Source: Streptomyces virginiae
Lineage (GTDB): Bacteria; Actinomycetota; Actinomycetes; Streptomycetales; Streptomycetaceae
Reading direction: 5' to 3'
NCBI RefSeq assembly: GCF_000720455.1
Contig: NZ_JOAK01000024.1
Location: forward strand, 1 to 64,000
DNA length: 64,000 nt
The position numbers were made by a program, and so were the translations under genes. The notes under the pieces are model-generated. The model saw only the letters and a list, made by a program, of their open reading frames with translations, did not search any database and was not told the origin of the DNA. Within the stretch, counting starts at the first letter, position 1, and every line of letters starts with the position of its first letter. Positions 44,281-53,087 of the stretch are shown piece by piece.

Positions 44281-46116
44281 ATGAGCACGCCAGAGGAACA
44301 GCAGCGCCGGCAGTACGCGCAGCAGCAGTCACAGCAGCATCAGGCGCAGCAGCAGCAGTCGCCGCCGCAGCAGCAGTCGCAGTCGCCGCAGCCGCAGGAT
44401 CCGTACGGGACCCAGACCTGGCAGGCCGACACCTGGGACACCGGTTACCAGCCGGTGCACCCGCCGCTGGGCGCGGTGCCGGGGCAGCCCGTCGCGCCCG
44501 AGGGCTGGTTCCGGGAGGAGGACGCCGCCCAGGCCCCGGCCGCCGGTACGGGAGTGCCGTGGCCGGACGGCTCCGCCGCCGGGGCGGGTGCGGGAGCCGC
44601 GCCCGGACACGCCGGGGCCCACCCGTCGTACGAGCCCCATTCCCAGCCCCAGCCCCAGTCCCAGTCCCAGTCCCAGTCCCAGTCCCAGTCCCACTCCCAG
44701 GTTCCGGCCGAGGGTGCCTCCTGGGGGGCGGCCGCCCCCCAGGAGCCGCAGGGGCTGGCTCCGGAGGGCTGGTTCCGGGACGAGGCTCCGGCTCCGGCAG
44801 AGCCCGCTCCGGCGGCGCAGGACTGGTCGCAGGGCGGTCCGGGTACGGGCGTGCCCGCGCCCGCGTCCGCCGCCGAGACGGCGTACCTGCCGCCGTACCC
44901 CGGTCCCGGGCCGGAGCAGGGCGCCGCCGCCGAGCAGACCGCGTACCTGCCGCCCTACCCCGGGCCGGCGCAGCAGCAGGCCGTGGCTCCGGAGGGCTGG
45001 TTCCGGGACGAGGCTCCGGCTCCGGCCGCGCCCGCACCCGGGCCGGACTGGTCGCAGGGTGCCGGGACGGCCGTCTCGGCGGCCGAGACGGCATATCTGC
45101 CGCCGTACCCGGGTCCCGGGCCGGAGCAGGGCGCCGCCGCCGAGCAGACCGCGTACCTGCCGCCCTTCCCCGGCCCCGAGCCGCAGGCCCAGGAGCCCGC
45201 GGTCGCCGCCGCCGAGCAGACGGCCTACCTCCCGCCCCAGGCCGCCGCCGACCCGGCTCCGGCCCGGGCCCAGGCCCAGGCTCCGGCCGGGAGCGCCGCC
45301 GGGGCGCCGGAGGCCCCCGCCGACTGGTCCCCGCCCACCCTCGGCGGGAACACCCTGCGGGCCGTGGACCCGGCCCAGGCCCGGGCCGAAGGCCGGTCGC
45401 CGATCATCGACCCGGGGCCGCAGTCGGCCATACTGACCGCCGCCCTCGGGCTGCTGCTCGCCGCGGCCGCCGCCCTCGGGCAGTTCGCCCTGCTCGTGCC
45501 GCTGATCGCCCTCCAGGGGCTCACCGCGGCCGGCTGGTTCCGCCTCAACGGCATGTGGCCCGCCCGGCAGGGCATCGCCCTCGCCTTCGCGGGAGCCCTG
45601 GTCGCCGACGCGGCGGTGCTCGCGGTGGAGGACGCGTACGGGGCCGGCGCGATCGTCGGCACCCTCGGCGCCTGGGTGCTGCTCACCCTCGTCCTGCAGC
45701 TGCGCAGCCACGCGGACCCCGACGAGCGGATGTACGGGCTGATGGCCTCGGTGGCCTCGGCCGCCCTCGCCATCATCTGCGCCGGCTACCTGGCCGCCGA
45801 CACCGCCGCCGTCACGGTCGGCGCCGCCGCGGTGGCGGTCGCCGTCTTCGTCCGCGCGCTGCCGCTGCCCACCGCCACCTCGGTCGGCGTCTCGCTGGCC
45901 TCGGCCGCCGGAGCGGGCGTCGCGGTCGGCGGGCTCACCTCCGTCGGGGTCGGCGGGGCGCTGCTCGGCCTGGCCGCCGGGGTGTGCGCGCTGGTCGGGC
46001 TGCGCGTGGCGGCGTACGACTACCCGTCGAAGTTCGTGCACATGACGGCCGGTGTCGCGCTGCCGCTCGCGGCCGCCGCTCCCGCCGTGTACCTGATCGG
46101 GCGGGTGGTGGGCTGA
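44281..46116 (+). CDS. Large membrane protein with Gln/Pro repeat-rich cytoplasmic N-terminus
   Basis: 611 residues. The first 360 are low complexity: a Gln-rich head, a (Ser-Gln) run near 125-140, three APEGWFR(D/E)E motifs and five TAYLPP(Y/F/Q) motifs. From about 380 there are some ten membrane helices with Ala/Leu/Val-rich loops. Such Pro-rich tails often bind other proteins. It follows the MoaD-like gene by ten bases. Function unknown. Confidence 0.8.
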   Translation: MSTPEEQQRRQYAQQQSQQHQAQQQQSPPQQQSQSPQPQDPYGTQTWQADTWDTGYQPVHPPLGAVPGQPVAPEGWFREEDAAQAPAAGTGVPWPDGSAAGAGAGAAPGHAGAHPSYEPHSQPQPQSQSQSQSQSQSHSQVPAEGASWGAAAPQEPQGLAPEGWFRDEAPAPAEPAPAAQDWSQGGPGTGVPAPASAAETAYLPPYPGPGPEQGAAAEQTAYLPPYPGPAQQQAVAPEGWFRDEAPAPAAPAPGPDWSQGAGTAVSAAETAYLPPYPGPGPEQGAAAEQTAYLPPFPGPEPQAQEPAVAAAEQTAYLPPQAAADPAPARAQAQAPAGSAAGAPEAPADWSPPTLGGNTLRAVDPAQARAEGRSPIIDPGPQSAILTAALGLLLAAAAALGQFALLVPLIALQGLTAAGWFRLNGMWPARQGIALAFAGALVADAAVLAVEDAYGAGAIVGTLGAWVLLTLVLQLRSHADPDERMYGLMASVASAALAIICAGYLAADTAAVTVGAAAVAVAVFVRALPLPTATSVGVSLASAAGAGVAVGGLTSVGVGGALLGLAAGVCALVGLRVAAYDYPSKFVHMTAGVALPLAAAAPAVYLIGRVVG

Positions 46117-46179
46117 TACCCGTCCGACGCGGAGCATGGTCAACTAGAACGCACGTACCGATTAGTAGGGGGTGGGCGC

Positions 46180-46896
46180 GTGCGGGTTCTGCGTGTCGTC
46201 GTGATCGTCGGAGTGGTGCTGGCGGCCCTGTTCGCCGGGGTGGACCGGTGGGCGGTCGGCTACGCCGAGAACCGGCTGGCCGAGCGGATACAGGCCCGCC
46301 AGGGGCTGGCCGGCACCGCCGAGGTGGAGATCCACGGGTTCCCCTTCCTCACCCAGGCGCTCAGTCACGACCTGGACCGGGTCGACCTCGGCCTGCGGGG
46401 CGTCGAGGTCACGGCGGACGGCCGCAAGACGCGGCTCGCGGAGCTCGACGCGAGCTTCCACGGCGTGAAGCTGAACGGTGACTACAGCGGCGGCACGGCC
46501 GAGCGGGCCACCGGCAGCGCGCTCATCACCTACGCCGACCTGACCGCCGCCTCGCAGACCGGCGCGACCCTCTCCTACGGCGGCGCGCCCGGCAAGGTGA
46601 AGGTCACCGCGTCGGTGGACATCGTCGGCCGGACGCTGTCGCGCAGCGTGATCTCGACGATCACGCTCGTGGACGCGCCGGACTCCAAGGGCGGCAAGAT
46701 CGTCCGGGTGCACGCCGAGGAGGTCCCGGGCGAGGGCATCCCCGGCCTGGAGCGCCAGGTGCGCAAGCGGACCGACTTCGACCGCGACCTCGGCACCGGC
46801 CTCCCGGCCGGGCTCCAGCTCTCGGCGCTGACCTCGGACGAGGCCGGTGTGCACCTCACCCTCGGCGGCTCGAACGTGGTGATGGCCGGATCGTGA
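46180..46896 (+). CDS. DUF2993 (LmeA-like) secreted/anchored protein
   Basis: 238 residues. N-terminal signal anchor (5-20), then the DUF2993 domain (GFPFLTQALSHDLDRVDLGLRGV). LmeA in mycobacteria supports lipoglycan maturation and binds lipids; a similar role here is possible. GTG start after AGTAGGGGGTGGG. Confidence 0.85.
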   Translation: MRVLRVVVIVGVVLAALFAGVDRWAVGYAENRLAERIQARQGLAGTAEVEIHGFPFLTQALSHDLDRVDLGLRGVEVTADGRKTRLAELDASFHGVKLNGDYSGGTAERATGSALITYADLTAASQTGATLSYGGAPGKVKVTASVDIVGRTLSRSVISTITLVDAPDSKGGKIVRVHAEEVPGEGIPGLERQVRKRTDFDRDLGTGLPAGLQLSALTSDEAGVHLTLGGSNVVMAGS

Positions 46897-47051
46897 GACG
46901 GAGCGGTCCGATCCGCAGAAGGACGGGCCGCTCGACGGGCCGCAGGGGTGCCGGGGCGCCCGGAACGGGTCTTCTCATCCCACTATACGGACGATCCTGT
47001 CTCGGAATATGACACACCGGTGACAGGGCGGCTGATTCGTCCCTACGATCC

Positions 47052-47141
47052 ATGGCTATGAAGCATCAGCAGGCGGACCTCACGAAGCGACGGGCAGTAG
47101 ACCTGTGTCGCGTCGCCGCCATGCTCTGTCGATCCATGTGA
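47052..47141 (+). CDS. Cysteine-containing leader peptide
   Basis: 29 residues, MAMKHQQADLTKRRAVDLCR followed by VAAMLCRSM. The RRxVDLCRVA segment is the conserved core of actinobacterial leader peptides found before sulfur and cysteine genes, with Cys codons near the end. It lies 178 bases before the sulfurtransferase gene. It probably couples cysteine supply to expression of the downstream genes by ribosome stalling (inference). An in-frame ATG at 47058 is an alternative start. Confidence 0.8.
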   Translation: MAMKHQQADLTKRRAVDLCRVAAMLCRSM

Positions 47142-47319
47142 CGTGTGAGCGCATCCGCTCCATCAGCCGGACGACGGCCCCACCGGCCCTTTCCCGCGTG
47201 ACCGCACCTGCCTCCTGACCCCTGACGCCTCCCCGCGCAGGAGACCGAGCGCACCCGCAGGCACGCAGCACAGCGCAACCCGCACCGCCCCGCCGCACAC
47301 TGCCCCGGAGGAGAACACC

Positions 47320-48165
47320 ATGAGCCGCAGCGACGTCCTCGTAGACGCCGACTGGGTCGAGGCCCACCTGAACGACGCCAATGTCGTCATCGTCGAGGTG
47401 GACGAGGACACGTCCGCGTACGACAAGAACCACATCACCAACGCCGTCCGGATCGACTGGAAGAGCGACCTCCAGGACCCGGTCCGCCGCGACTTCGTGG
47501 ACCAGGAGGGCTTCGAGAAGCTCCTCTCCGCCAAGGGCATCTCCAACGACGACACCGTCGTCCTCTACGGCGGCAACAACAACTGGTTCGCCTCCTACGC
47601 CTACTGGTACTTCAAGCTCTACGGCCACCAGGACGTCAAGCTCCTCGACGGCGGCCGCAAGAAGTGGGAGCTCGACTCCCGCGACCTGGTCGACGGCAAG
47701 GACGTCCCGAACCGCCCGGCCACCGAGTACAAGGCCAAGGCCCAGGACAGCTCGATCCGCGCCTTCCGCGACGACGTCGTGGCCGCGATCGGCTCCCTGA
47801 ACCTGGTCGACGTCCGCTCCCCCGACGAGTTCTCGGGCAAGCTGCTCGCCCCGGCGCACCTCCCGCAGGAGCAGTCGCAGCGCCCCGGCCACGTGCCCAG
47901 CGCCCGCAACATCCCGTGGTCGAAGAACGCCAACGACGACGGCACCTTCAAGTCGGACGACGAGCTCAAGGCCCTCTACGAGGCCGAGCAGGTCGACCTG
48001 GCGAAGGACACCATCGCCTACTGCCGCATCGGTGAGCGCTCCGCGCTCACGTGGTTCGTGCTGCACGAGCTCCTGGGTCAGGAGAACGTCAAGAACTACG
48101 ACGGCTCGTGGACCGAGTACGGCTCGCTGGTCGGCGTGCCGATCGAGCTCGGCCCCAACAAGTAA
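47320..48165 (+). CDS. cysA: Thiosulfate/3-mercaptopyruvate sulfurtransferase (rhodanese)
   Basis: 281 residues with two rhodanese domains. The C-terminal active-site loop is YCRIGERSALTWFVL with the catalytic Cys; the N-terminal domain is inactive, as usual (IVEVDEDTSAYDKNHITNA). It transfers sulfane sulfur from thiosulfate or mercaptopyruvate. RBS GGAGGAG about 8 bases before ATG. Downstream DUF1416 gene and upstream leader peptide place it in a cysteine-regulated operon. Confidence 0.92.
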   Translation: MSRSDVLVDADWVEAHLNDANVVIVEVDEDTSAYDKNHITNAVRIDWKSDLQDPVRRDFVDQEGFEKLLSAKGISNDDTVVLYGGNNNWFASYAYWYFKLYGHQDVKLLDGGRKKWELDSRDLVDGKDVPNRPATEYKAKAQDSSIRAFRDDVVAAIGSLNLVDVRSPDEFSGKLLAPAHLPQEQSQRPGHVPSARNIPWSKNANDDGTFKSDDELKALYEAEQVDLAKDTIAYCRIGERSALTWFVLHELLGQENVKNYDGSWTEYGSLVGVPIELGPNK

Positions 48166-48222
48166 TTCCCGGGCACGCGACGCCCTCGTAGGTACGACTT
48201 CTCTCAGGACAGGACAGAGAAC

Positions 48223-48513
48223 ATGTGTGGAGCACAGATCGGCGGGCCCGACCTCGCGACCCTCAAGCCCGGTGAGACCGCGATCCAGGGCCAGGTGACC
48301 AAGGACGGCGAGCCCGTCAGCGGTTACGTGCGGCTGCTGGACTCGACCGGTGAGTTCACCGCCGAGGTCCCGACCTCGGCCACCGGCCAGTTCCGCTTCT
48401 ACGCCGCCACCGGCTCCTGGACGCTGCGGGCGCTCGTCCCGGGTGCCCAGGCGGACCGTGCCGTCGTGGTCGCCGAGGCCGGCGGCGTGACGGACGTGGC
48501 GATCGCGGTCTGA
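48223..48513 (+). CDS. sseC: DUF1416 protein (SseC-like)
   Basis: 96 residues beginning MCGAQIGGPDL; a single beta-sandwich-like domain (VSGYVRLLDSTGEF, GQFRFYAATGSW). It resembles SseC of mycobacteria, which also follows a thiosulfate sulfurtransferase gene. The role is uncertain; Cys2 may carry sulfur (inference). Confidence 0.88.
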   Translation: MCGAQIGGPDLATLKPGETAIQGQVTKDGEPVSGYVRLLDSTGEFTAEVPTSATGQFRFYAATGSWTLRALVPGAQADRAVVVAEAGGVTDVAIAV

Positions 48514-48545
48514 GCGCCGCACATGTGATCGCCTGATCGAACGGC

Positions 48546-48600
48546 CGAAGGGCCGCACCCCCGGGGGTTGGACGCCACTGGAACGGGGTGCGGCCCTTCG
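48546..48600 (+). terminator. Terminator-like hairpin
   Basis: CGAAGGGCCGCACCCC and GGGGTGCGGCCCTTCG pair perfectly over 16 bp with a 23-base loop, 32 bases after the SseC-like gene. No long T run follows, as is common in streptomycetes. Confidence 0.75.
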
Positions 48601-48628
48601 TGCCGTTCCGGGCCCGGGCCTGCCGACC

Positions 48629-48634
48629 TACCCT
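48629..48634 (+). promoter_or_regulatory. Probable -10 element (leaderless promoter)
   Basis: TACCCT lies 6 bases before the DUF3099 ATG at 48641, with no separate ribosome site. Confidence 0.4.
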
Positions 48635-48640
48635 GGAAGC

Positions 48641-48904
48641 ATGTACGCCCGGCGCCGGCGCGCCTACTTCCTGCTGATGGGCGGATGCCTGGTCCTCTTC
48701 GTCTCCGCCTGGTCCTTCGTGCGCCTGTGGTCGGTCGAGGCCGCAGTGGCCATGTGCGTGGTCGCCATGGTCATCCCGCCCGTCGCCGCGATGGTCGCGA
48801 ACCGGCGCGGCCCGGACGACCGCTGGTGGGACGACCCCTCGGGCGATCCGAAGTCCGACGAATGGTGGGACGAACTGGACGGAAAACGGCGCCGCGAGGA
48901 CTGA
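48641..48904 (+). CDS. DUF3099 membrane protein
   Basis: 87 residues. Basic N-terminus (MYARRRRAYF), two membrane helices (about 8-28 and 32-53) and a Trp/Asp-rich cytoplasmic tail (DDRWWDDPSGDPKSDEWWDEL), the DUF3099 pattern of actinobacteria. Function unknown. Confidence 0.87.
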   Translation: MYARRRRAYFLLMGGCLVLFVSAWSFVRLWSVEAAVAMCVVAMVIPPVAAMVANRRGPDDRWWDDPSGDPKSDEWWDELDGKRRRED

Positions 48905-49018
48905 ATCCCCCACGAGACAAGAACGTGATCAGGCTGCGTACAACTGCTCCGACGCGCTGTGGGTCATGGGGTACGCGCGGGTAACGAACCCGCGCTTCCG
49001 GTTTTGTGGGGGACCCCG

Positions 49019-49819
49019 TTGGAACACGAACAGACCATCCCTGAGCAGCGGAAAGAGGGGGAGAGCGCACCGGAGTCGGAAACTTCGGCCACTCCGGTCC
49101 CGCGCCGGCGCCGCGCGGGGCGCACCACGCTCCTGATCGCGGGCGCCGCCGTGCTCGGCGTCCTCGCGGGCACCGTCACCGGCTACGCGGTCCAGTACCA
49201 CCGCGAGCCCACCCCGCTGCCGCCGCTGGCCCAGCAGAAGATGGACGGGCCGAAGCCGGCCGCCATGAACGACGCGACGAGCCGCCGCTCGATCAACGCC
49301 ACCCGCTGGCACAAGGCGGACGAGGACCTGGCCAAGAAGCTGCTGGACCTCCCCGGCGGTGCGCAGGACAGCTTCTCGGGTCCCGTCTCCACGGACGCGT
49401 TCTCGGCGGACTACTTCCTCGAGCCGTCCCAGGCGGTCGGCTCGCTCATCAGGGATGCCAAGCGGCTCGCCACCGCCCGGTGGTCCGAGAACGACCGGAA
49501 CTTCATCGAGGTCAACCTGCTCCAGTTCCGCGACCGCGCGGGCGCCGACGACTTCTACACGGAGATCGTCCAGTACATGCCCGGCAAGGACCACGCGGGC
49601 AACACGGGCAAGGGCCTCCCGGGCGCTCCGGCGGACTTCGGGCACATATGGATCGACTCCAAGGCGCACGAGGAGCCCGGCTACCACCCGCTGCGGCAGG
49701 GCCGGGCCGTGGTCCGGCGCGGCGACATCGTGATGAGCATCGAGTACACGAACAACCGCGGCGAAGTCGACGAGAAGGCCCTGGTCGAGTTGGCCCAGCG
49801 ACAGATGGAGCGGCTGTGA
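49019..49819 (+). CDS. Single-pass membrane protein, first of a three-gene paralogous set
   Basis: 266 residues. Charged cytoplasmic tail, membrane helix at about 38-60 and extracytoplasmic domain with ARWSENDRNFIEVNLLQFRDRAGADDFYTEIV. TTG start 8 bases after GGGGGA is preferred; the open frame extends back to 48959. Its stop overlaps the next gene's GTG by four bases. Confidence 0.75.
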   Translation: MEHEQTIPEQRKEGESAPESETSATPVPRRRRAGRTTLLIAGAAVLGVLAGTVTGYAVQYHREPTPLPPLAQQKMDGPKPAAMNDATSRRSINATRWHKADEDLAKKLLDLPGGAQDSFSGPVSTDAFSADYFLEPSQAVGSLIRDAKRLATARWSENDRNFIEVNLLQFRDRAGADDFYTEIVQYMPGKDHAGNTGKGLPGAPADFGHIWIDSKAHEEPGYHPLRQGRAVVRRGDIVMSIEYTNNRGEVDEKALVELAQRQMERL

Positions 49820-50733
49820 GCGAGCAGCAGAACACGACCGGGCCCGAGTCGGCGCCCGCACCCGCGGCCGAGCCCGTAGCGGCGCCCGCACCCGCGGCCG
49901 AGCCCGTAGCGGCGCCCGCACCCGAGCCGGCACCCGAGCCGGCGCCCGCACCCGAGCCGGCGGCGGCGCCCGATCCCGCACCCGCGCGCAAGAAGAACCG
50001 CAGGACGCTCGCGCTGGTCTCGGCGGCCGTGGGCGTCGTCGTCCTCGCGGGCGGCGGTGTCGCCGCCGCTGCCGCGCTCGCGGACGCCGACCGGACCGCG
50101 CCGACGCGGTACTGGATGGCCGAGGACCACACGACCGGCGGCACGCCGGCCCCGGTCCCGTCCGTGCCGCCCAACGAGCTGACGGGCAAGCTGATGCCGC
50201 TGCCCGCCAACTACTGGCCCGGTCCCGACCTCGACCCCGAGGGCAACTTCTACTACCTCCCGAGCGACAAGGCGCTGCAGAGCTTCAAGGACGCCCGTAC
50301 GGGCCTCTCCAGCAGCGAGCGGGCCGAACGGGACAAGTCGCTGGCGGACCTGAAGCTCAAGGGCATGGCAGGGCGCAGCTACGGCCGGGGCGAAGGCTAC
50401 GGCGGCGCGGTCGCCGAGATCCGGCTCATCCAGGCCGATCCTCAGCAGCTCGCCAAGTTCGGCGAGTTCACCAAGAAGCTGATCGAGCTCACCGCCGGCG
50501 GCGAGGCGCCCCAGGTGGAGGGCTACCCGCAGGCCAAGTGCGGGCTGGACGACTCGCTCAAGGGCGGGAAGGACGGCAAGGAGAAGATCGACGCCCTCGA
50601 CTGCGTGGCCGTCGAAGGGGACGTCCTCGTGACCTTCCGCATGTACGGGAGCAAGGGATTCGCGGTGAAGGACGCCGCGAGCCTCTTCAAGCAGCAACTC
50701 GACCACCTCAAGTCCCCCGGAGAGTCCGCGTGA
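49816..50733 (+). CDS. Single-pass membrane protein, second of the set
   Basis: 305 residues. N-terminal tail of AEPVAAPAPA-type repeats, a basic cluster (RKKNRR), membrane helix about 62-82, then an extracytoplasmic domain with AEIRLIQADPQQLAKFGEFTK and two Cys (KCGLDD, DCVAVEG). The GTG start overlaps the previous stop (GTGA). Same architecture as its neighbours, with a similar central stretch. Function unknown. Confidence 0.82.
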   Translation: MSEQQNTTGPESAPAPAAEPVAAPAPAAEPVAAPAPEPAPEPAPAPEPAAAPDPAPARKKNRRTLALVSAAVGVVVLAGGGVAAAAALADADRTAPTRYWMAEDHTTGGTPAPVPSVPPNELTGKLMPLPANYWPGPDLDPEGNFYYLPSDKALQSFKDARTGLSSSERAERDKSLADLKLKGMAGRSYGRGEGYGGAVAEIRLIQADPQQLAKFGEFTKKLIELTAGGEAPQVEGYPQAKCGLDDSLKGGKDGKEKIDALDCVAVEGDVLVTFRMYGSKGFAVKDAASLFKQQLDHLKSPGESA

Positions 50734-51680
50734 GCAGCGAGCAGACCACCACCGGCCCCGAGGCGGAGCCCATGCCCGCGTCCGAGCCCGTGCCGGCCGC
50801 CGAGCCCGTGCCGGCCGCCGAGCCCGTGCCCGCCGCCGCGCCCTCGTCCGAGGCCTCCCCCTGGGCGGCCCCGCCCGCCCCGCCGAAGGACCGGCGGGCG
50901 CTGCGCGCCGCCCTGCGCTGGACCGCCGCCGTCGCCGTTTTCGCCGTGGTCGGCGCCGGGGTCGCGTACGGGATCACCGTGCCGGAGCGCACCGACGTAC
51001 CCGGCCTGTCCACCGAGGGCGACGGCCGCTGGACGTTCCCGAAGCTCTCCCCGCCCGCGCTGCCCGCCGGCGCCCCCCTGCCCCAGGGCCCGGACAACAA
51101 GGACGGGACGCACTACGCGCAGCTCTCCGGCCTGCTCCTGCCCGCTCCGCAGGGCGCCAAGACCGACGAAGCGGTCAAGGCGGACAAGGACGGTGCTGTG
51201 CCGGTCGACTCCTTCCTGGAGGAGTACGCGCCCGAAGCCCGCGAGAAGCTCAAGACGTCCCTCGAATGGGACGGGCTGCGGCAGATCGTCGGCCGGGGCT
51301 GGACGACGGCGGACGGCACGCGCACGCACGTCTACCTGCTGCGCTTCCACTCGTCCGGCTTCGTGGACGCCTTCAAGGGCTGCGACACCAACGCCCAGCT
51401 GAGCGGCGTCTCGGCCCTGGACCTGGACGACGTCTGGAGCAAGGCCAAGAACACGCAGATGAACAGCACCGCGCTGGACTTCCCCGGCGCCGCCAACTTC
51501 GACGGCACCGACCTCAGCGTGTACCAGGAGATGAAGCCCGTCACCGGCGAGGAGCAGACCAAGGTCGGCTGCCTCCGGACGGGTGACGTCCTGGGCATGG
51601 TCGTCCAGACCCGCAAGGGCGAGGTGGCACCCGTCCCCTTCCACCAGACGGTGATCCTGCAGAGCCAGCTGCTGAGCTGA
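50730..51680 (+). CDS. Single-pass membrane protein, third of the set
   Basis: 316 residues. N-terminal tail with AEPVPA repeats, basic segment (KDRRALRAALR), membrane helix about 64-83, extracytoplasmic domain with THVYLLRFHSSGFVDAFKGC and a second Cys (VGCLRTGD). GTG start overlapping the previous stop by four bases. The three products are probably made in fixed ratio and may form a complex at the membrane. Confidence 0.82.
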   Translation: MSSEQTTTGPEAEPMPASEPVPAAEPVPAAEPVPAAAPSSEASPWAAPPAPPKDRRALRAALRWTAAVAVFAVVGAGVAYGITVPERTDVPGLSTEGDGRWTFPKLSPPALPAGAPLPQGPDNKDGTHYAQLSGLLLPAPQGAKTDEAVKADKDGAVPVDSFLEEYAPEAREKLKTSLEWDGLRQIVGRGWTTADGTRTHVYLLRFHSSGFVDAFKGCDTNAQLSGVSALDLDDVWSKAKNTQMNSTALDFPGAANFDGTDLSVYQEMKPVTGEEQTKVGCLRTGDVLGMVVQTRKGEVAPVPFHQTVILQSQLLS

Positions 51681-51789
51681 CCACCGGGCGGGCGCCGTAC
51701 GGCCCACCTCACACCGTGCGCCGGTCCCCGGGCCAGTAGGCTTGGGGACCGGCCCCGTACAGCCCCGAAACGATTCCGAGGAGCACCCC

Positions 51790-51891
51790 GTGCTTGAGGC
51801 AGTCTTCACCTCCCTGCTGGTCCTGGTCTGCGTCGGCGTCATGGCCTTCACCGGCCTGGCCGTCAAGAAGCTGTACCAGGGTCAGCGCTGA
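51790..51891 (+). CDS. 33-residue membrane peptide
   Basis: GTG start 7 bases after GAGGAG. One hydrophobic helix (FTSLLVLVCVGVMAFTGLAV) and a basic end (KKLYQGQR). Too short for most gene callers, but ribosome site and codon use support it. Function unknown. Confidence 0.6.
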   Translation: MLEAVFTSLLVLVCVGVMAFTGLAVKKLYQGQR

Positions 51892-51949
51892 GCACCGGCT
51901 CAGCTGACCGCCCCGGAACCCCTCCCACAGATCGCCTGAGCAGCCATTC

Positions 51950-52522
51950 ATGATCCAGATCCCGTCCGACCTGAACCCGGGCCTCGTCCCCCTCGCCTTC
52001 CTCCTCGGCAACTGGGAGGGTGCGGGAGTCTTCGACTTCCCCGGTGAGGAGAAGTGCAACTTCGGCCAGGAGGTCGTCTTCAGCCACGACGGCCGGGACT
52101 TCCTGGAGTACACCTCCCACACCTGGGTCCTCGACGCCGAGGGCAACAAGGTGCGGCCGCTGGAGTCCGAGTCGGGTTACTGGCGCATCGACAAGGACCG
52201 CAAGGTCGAGATCGTCATGGTCCGCGACCAGGGCGTCGTCGAGGTCTGGTACGGCGAGCTGGCCGACCAGAAGCCCCAGATCGACCTGGTCACCGACGCG
52301 GTCGCCCGTACCGCGGCCTCCGGCCCGTACAGCGGGGGCAAGCGGCTCTACGGCTACGTCAAGAGCGACCTCATGTGGGTCGGCGAGAAGGCCACCCCGG
52401 ACGTCGAGCTGCGCCCGTACATGTCGGCCCAGCTCAAGAAGGTCGTCACGCCCGAGGAGGTCGCCGAGATGGCGCGCAACCTCCCGGACATGCCGGACGA
52501 CGGCATCGCCTTCTTCCGCTGA
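51950..52522 (+). CDS. Nitrobindin-like heme-binding protein (FABP family)
   Basis: 190 residues. The beta-barrel signature GNWEGAG is at 21-27, and the C-terminal part has the TxxLxPxM-like DVELRPYMSAQLKK. Nitrobindins bind ferric heme in a ten-strand barrel and may detoxify reactive nitrogen species; the axial His cannot be assigned with confidence. It stops about 80 bases before the nur gene. Confidence 0.88.
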   Translation: MIQIPSDLNPGLVPLAFLLGNWEGAGVFDFPGEEKCNFGQEVVFSHDGRDFLEYTSHTWVLDAEGNKVRPLESESGYWRIDKDRKVEIVMVRDQGVVEVWYGELADQKPQIDLVTDAVARTAASGPYSGGKRLYGYVKSDLMWVGEKATPDVELRPYMSAQLKKVVTPEEVAEMARNLPDMPDDGIAFFR

Positions 52523-52589
52523 GCGGAAACCTCCACAGGCTGTGTACGAAAGGGGACCGCGGGCTCGACCGTGGTCCCCTTCGCACACA

Positions 52590-52595
52590 TACACT
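52590..52595 (+). promoter_or_regulatory. Probable -10 element (leaderless promoter)
   Basis: TACACT lies 6 bases before the first GTG of the Fur-family gene at 52602, with no ribosome site. Confidence 0.45.
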
Positions 52596-52601
52596 GGCGG
52601 G

Positions 52602-53066
52602 GTGGTGAGCACCGAGAGCACCGAAGGAACCCCGGGCACCGACTGGAAGGCCGACCTGCGCCAGCGCGGTTACCGGCTGACCCCGCAGCGCCAGCTCGTG
52701 CTGGAAGCCGTCGACGCGCTGGAGCACGCCTCGCCGGACGAGATCCTCGCGGAAGTCCGCAGGACGGCCTCCGGTGTCAACATCTCCACCGTCTACCGGA
52801 CGCTGGAGCTCCTGGAGGAGCTTGGCCTGGTCTCGCACGCCCACCTCGGGCACGGGGCCCCCACCTACCACCTGGCCGACCGGCACCACCACATCCACCT
52901 GGTCTGCCGCGACTGCGCCGACGTCATCGAGGCGGACCTCGACATCGCCGCCGAGTTCACCGCGAAGCTGCGCACGACCTTCGGTTTCGAGACCGACATG
53001 AAGCACTTCGCGATCTTCGGCCTGTGCAAGAAGTGCGCCGCCAAGCAGCGTGCCGCGTCCGCGTAG
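52602..53066 (+). CDS. nur: Fur-family metalloregulator, probably nickel-responsive Nur
   Basis: 154 residues. Winged helix (LRQRGYRLTPQRQLVLEAV, INISTVYRTLELLEELGL-type segment NISTVYRTLELLEE). Metal-binding region RHHHIHLVCRDC, then KHFAIFGLCKKC giving two CxxC pairs for structural zinc. The HxH pattern and the sequence I recall for S. coelicolor Nur (control of nickel uptake and superoxide dismutases) agree, but Zur or Fur cannot be ruled out from sequence alone. GTG at 52602 or 52605. Confidence 0.88.
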   Translation: MVSTESTEGTPGTDWKADLRQRGYRLTPQRQLVLEAVDALEHASPDEILAEVRRTASGVNISTVYRTLELLEELGLVSHAHLGHGAPTYHLADRHHHIHLVCRDCADVIEADLDIAAEFTAKLRTTFGFETDMKHFAIFGLCKKCAAKQRAASA

Positions 53067-53074
53067 CAGGGTCG

Positions 53075-53080
53075 TAGGCT
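53075..53080 (+). promoter_or_regulatory. Probable -10 element (leaderless promoter)
   Basis: TAGGCT lies exactly 7 bases before the ygfZ-like ATG at 53088, only 9 bases after the previous stop. Confidence 0.5.
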
Positions 53081-53087
53081 TGGTCGC

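Noticed and set aside
44641..44700. CAGTCC hexamer run as a microsatellite-like regulatory array
   Set aside because: It encodes the Ser-Gln run of the 44281-46116 protein, in frame.
49840..49985. Tandem GCGCCCGCACCCG-type repeats as a possible mobile or regulatory repeat
   Set aside because: They code in frame for a Pro/Ala/Glu cytoplasmic tail and are explained as coding low complexity.
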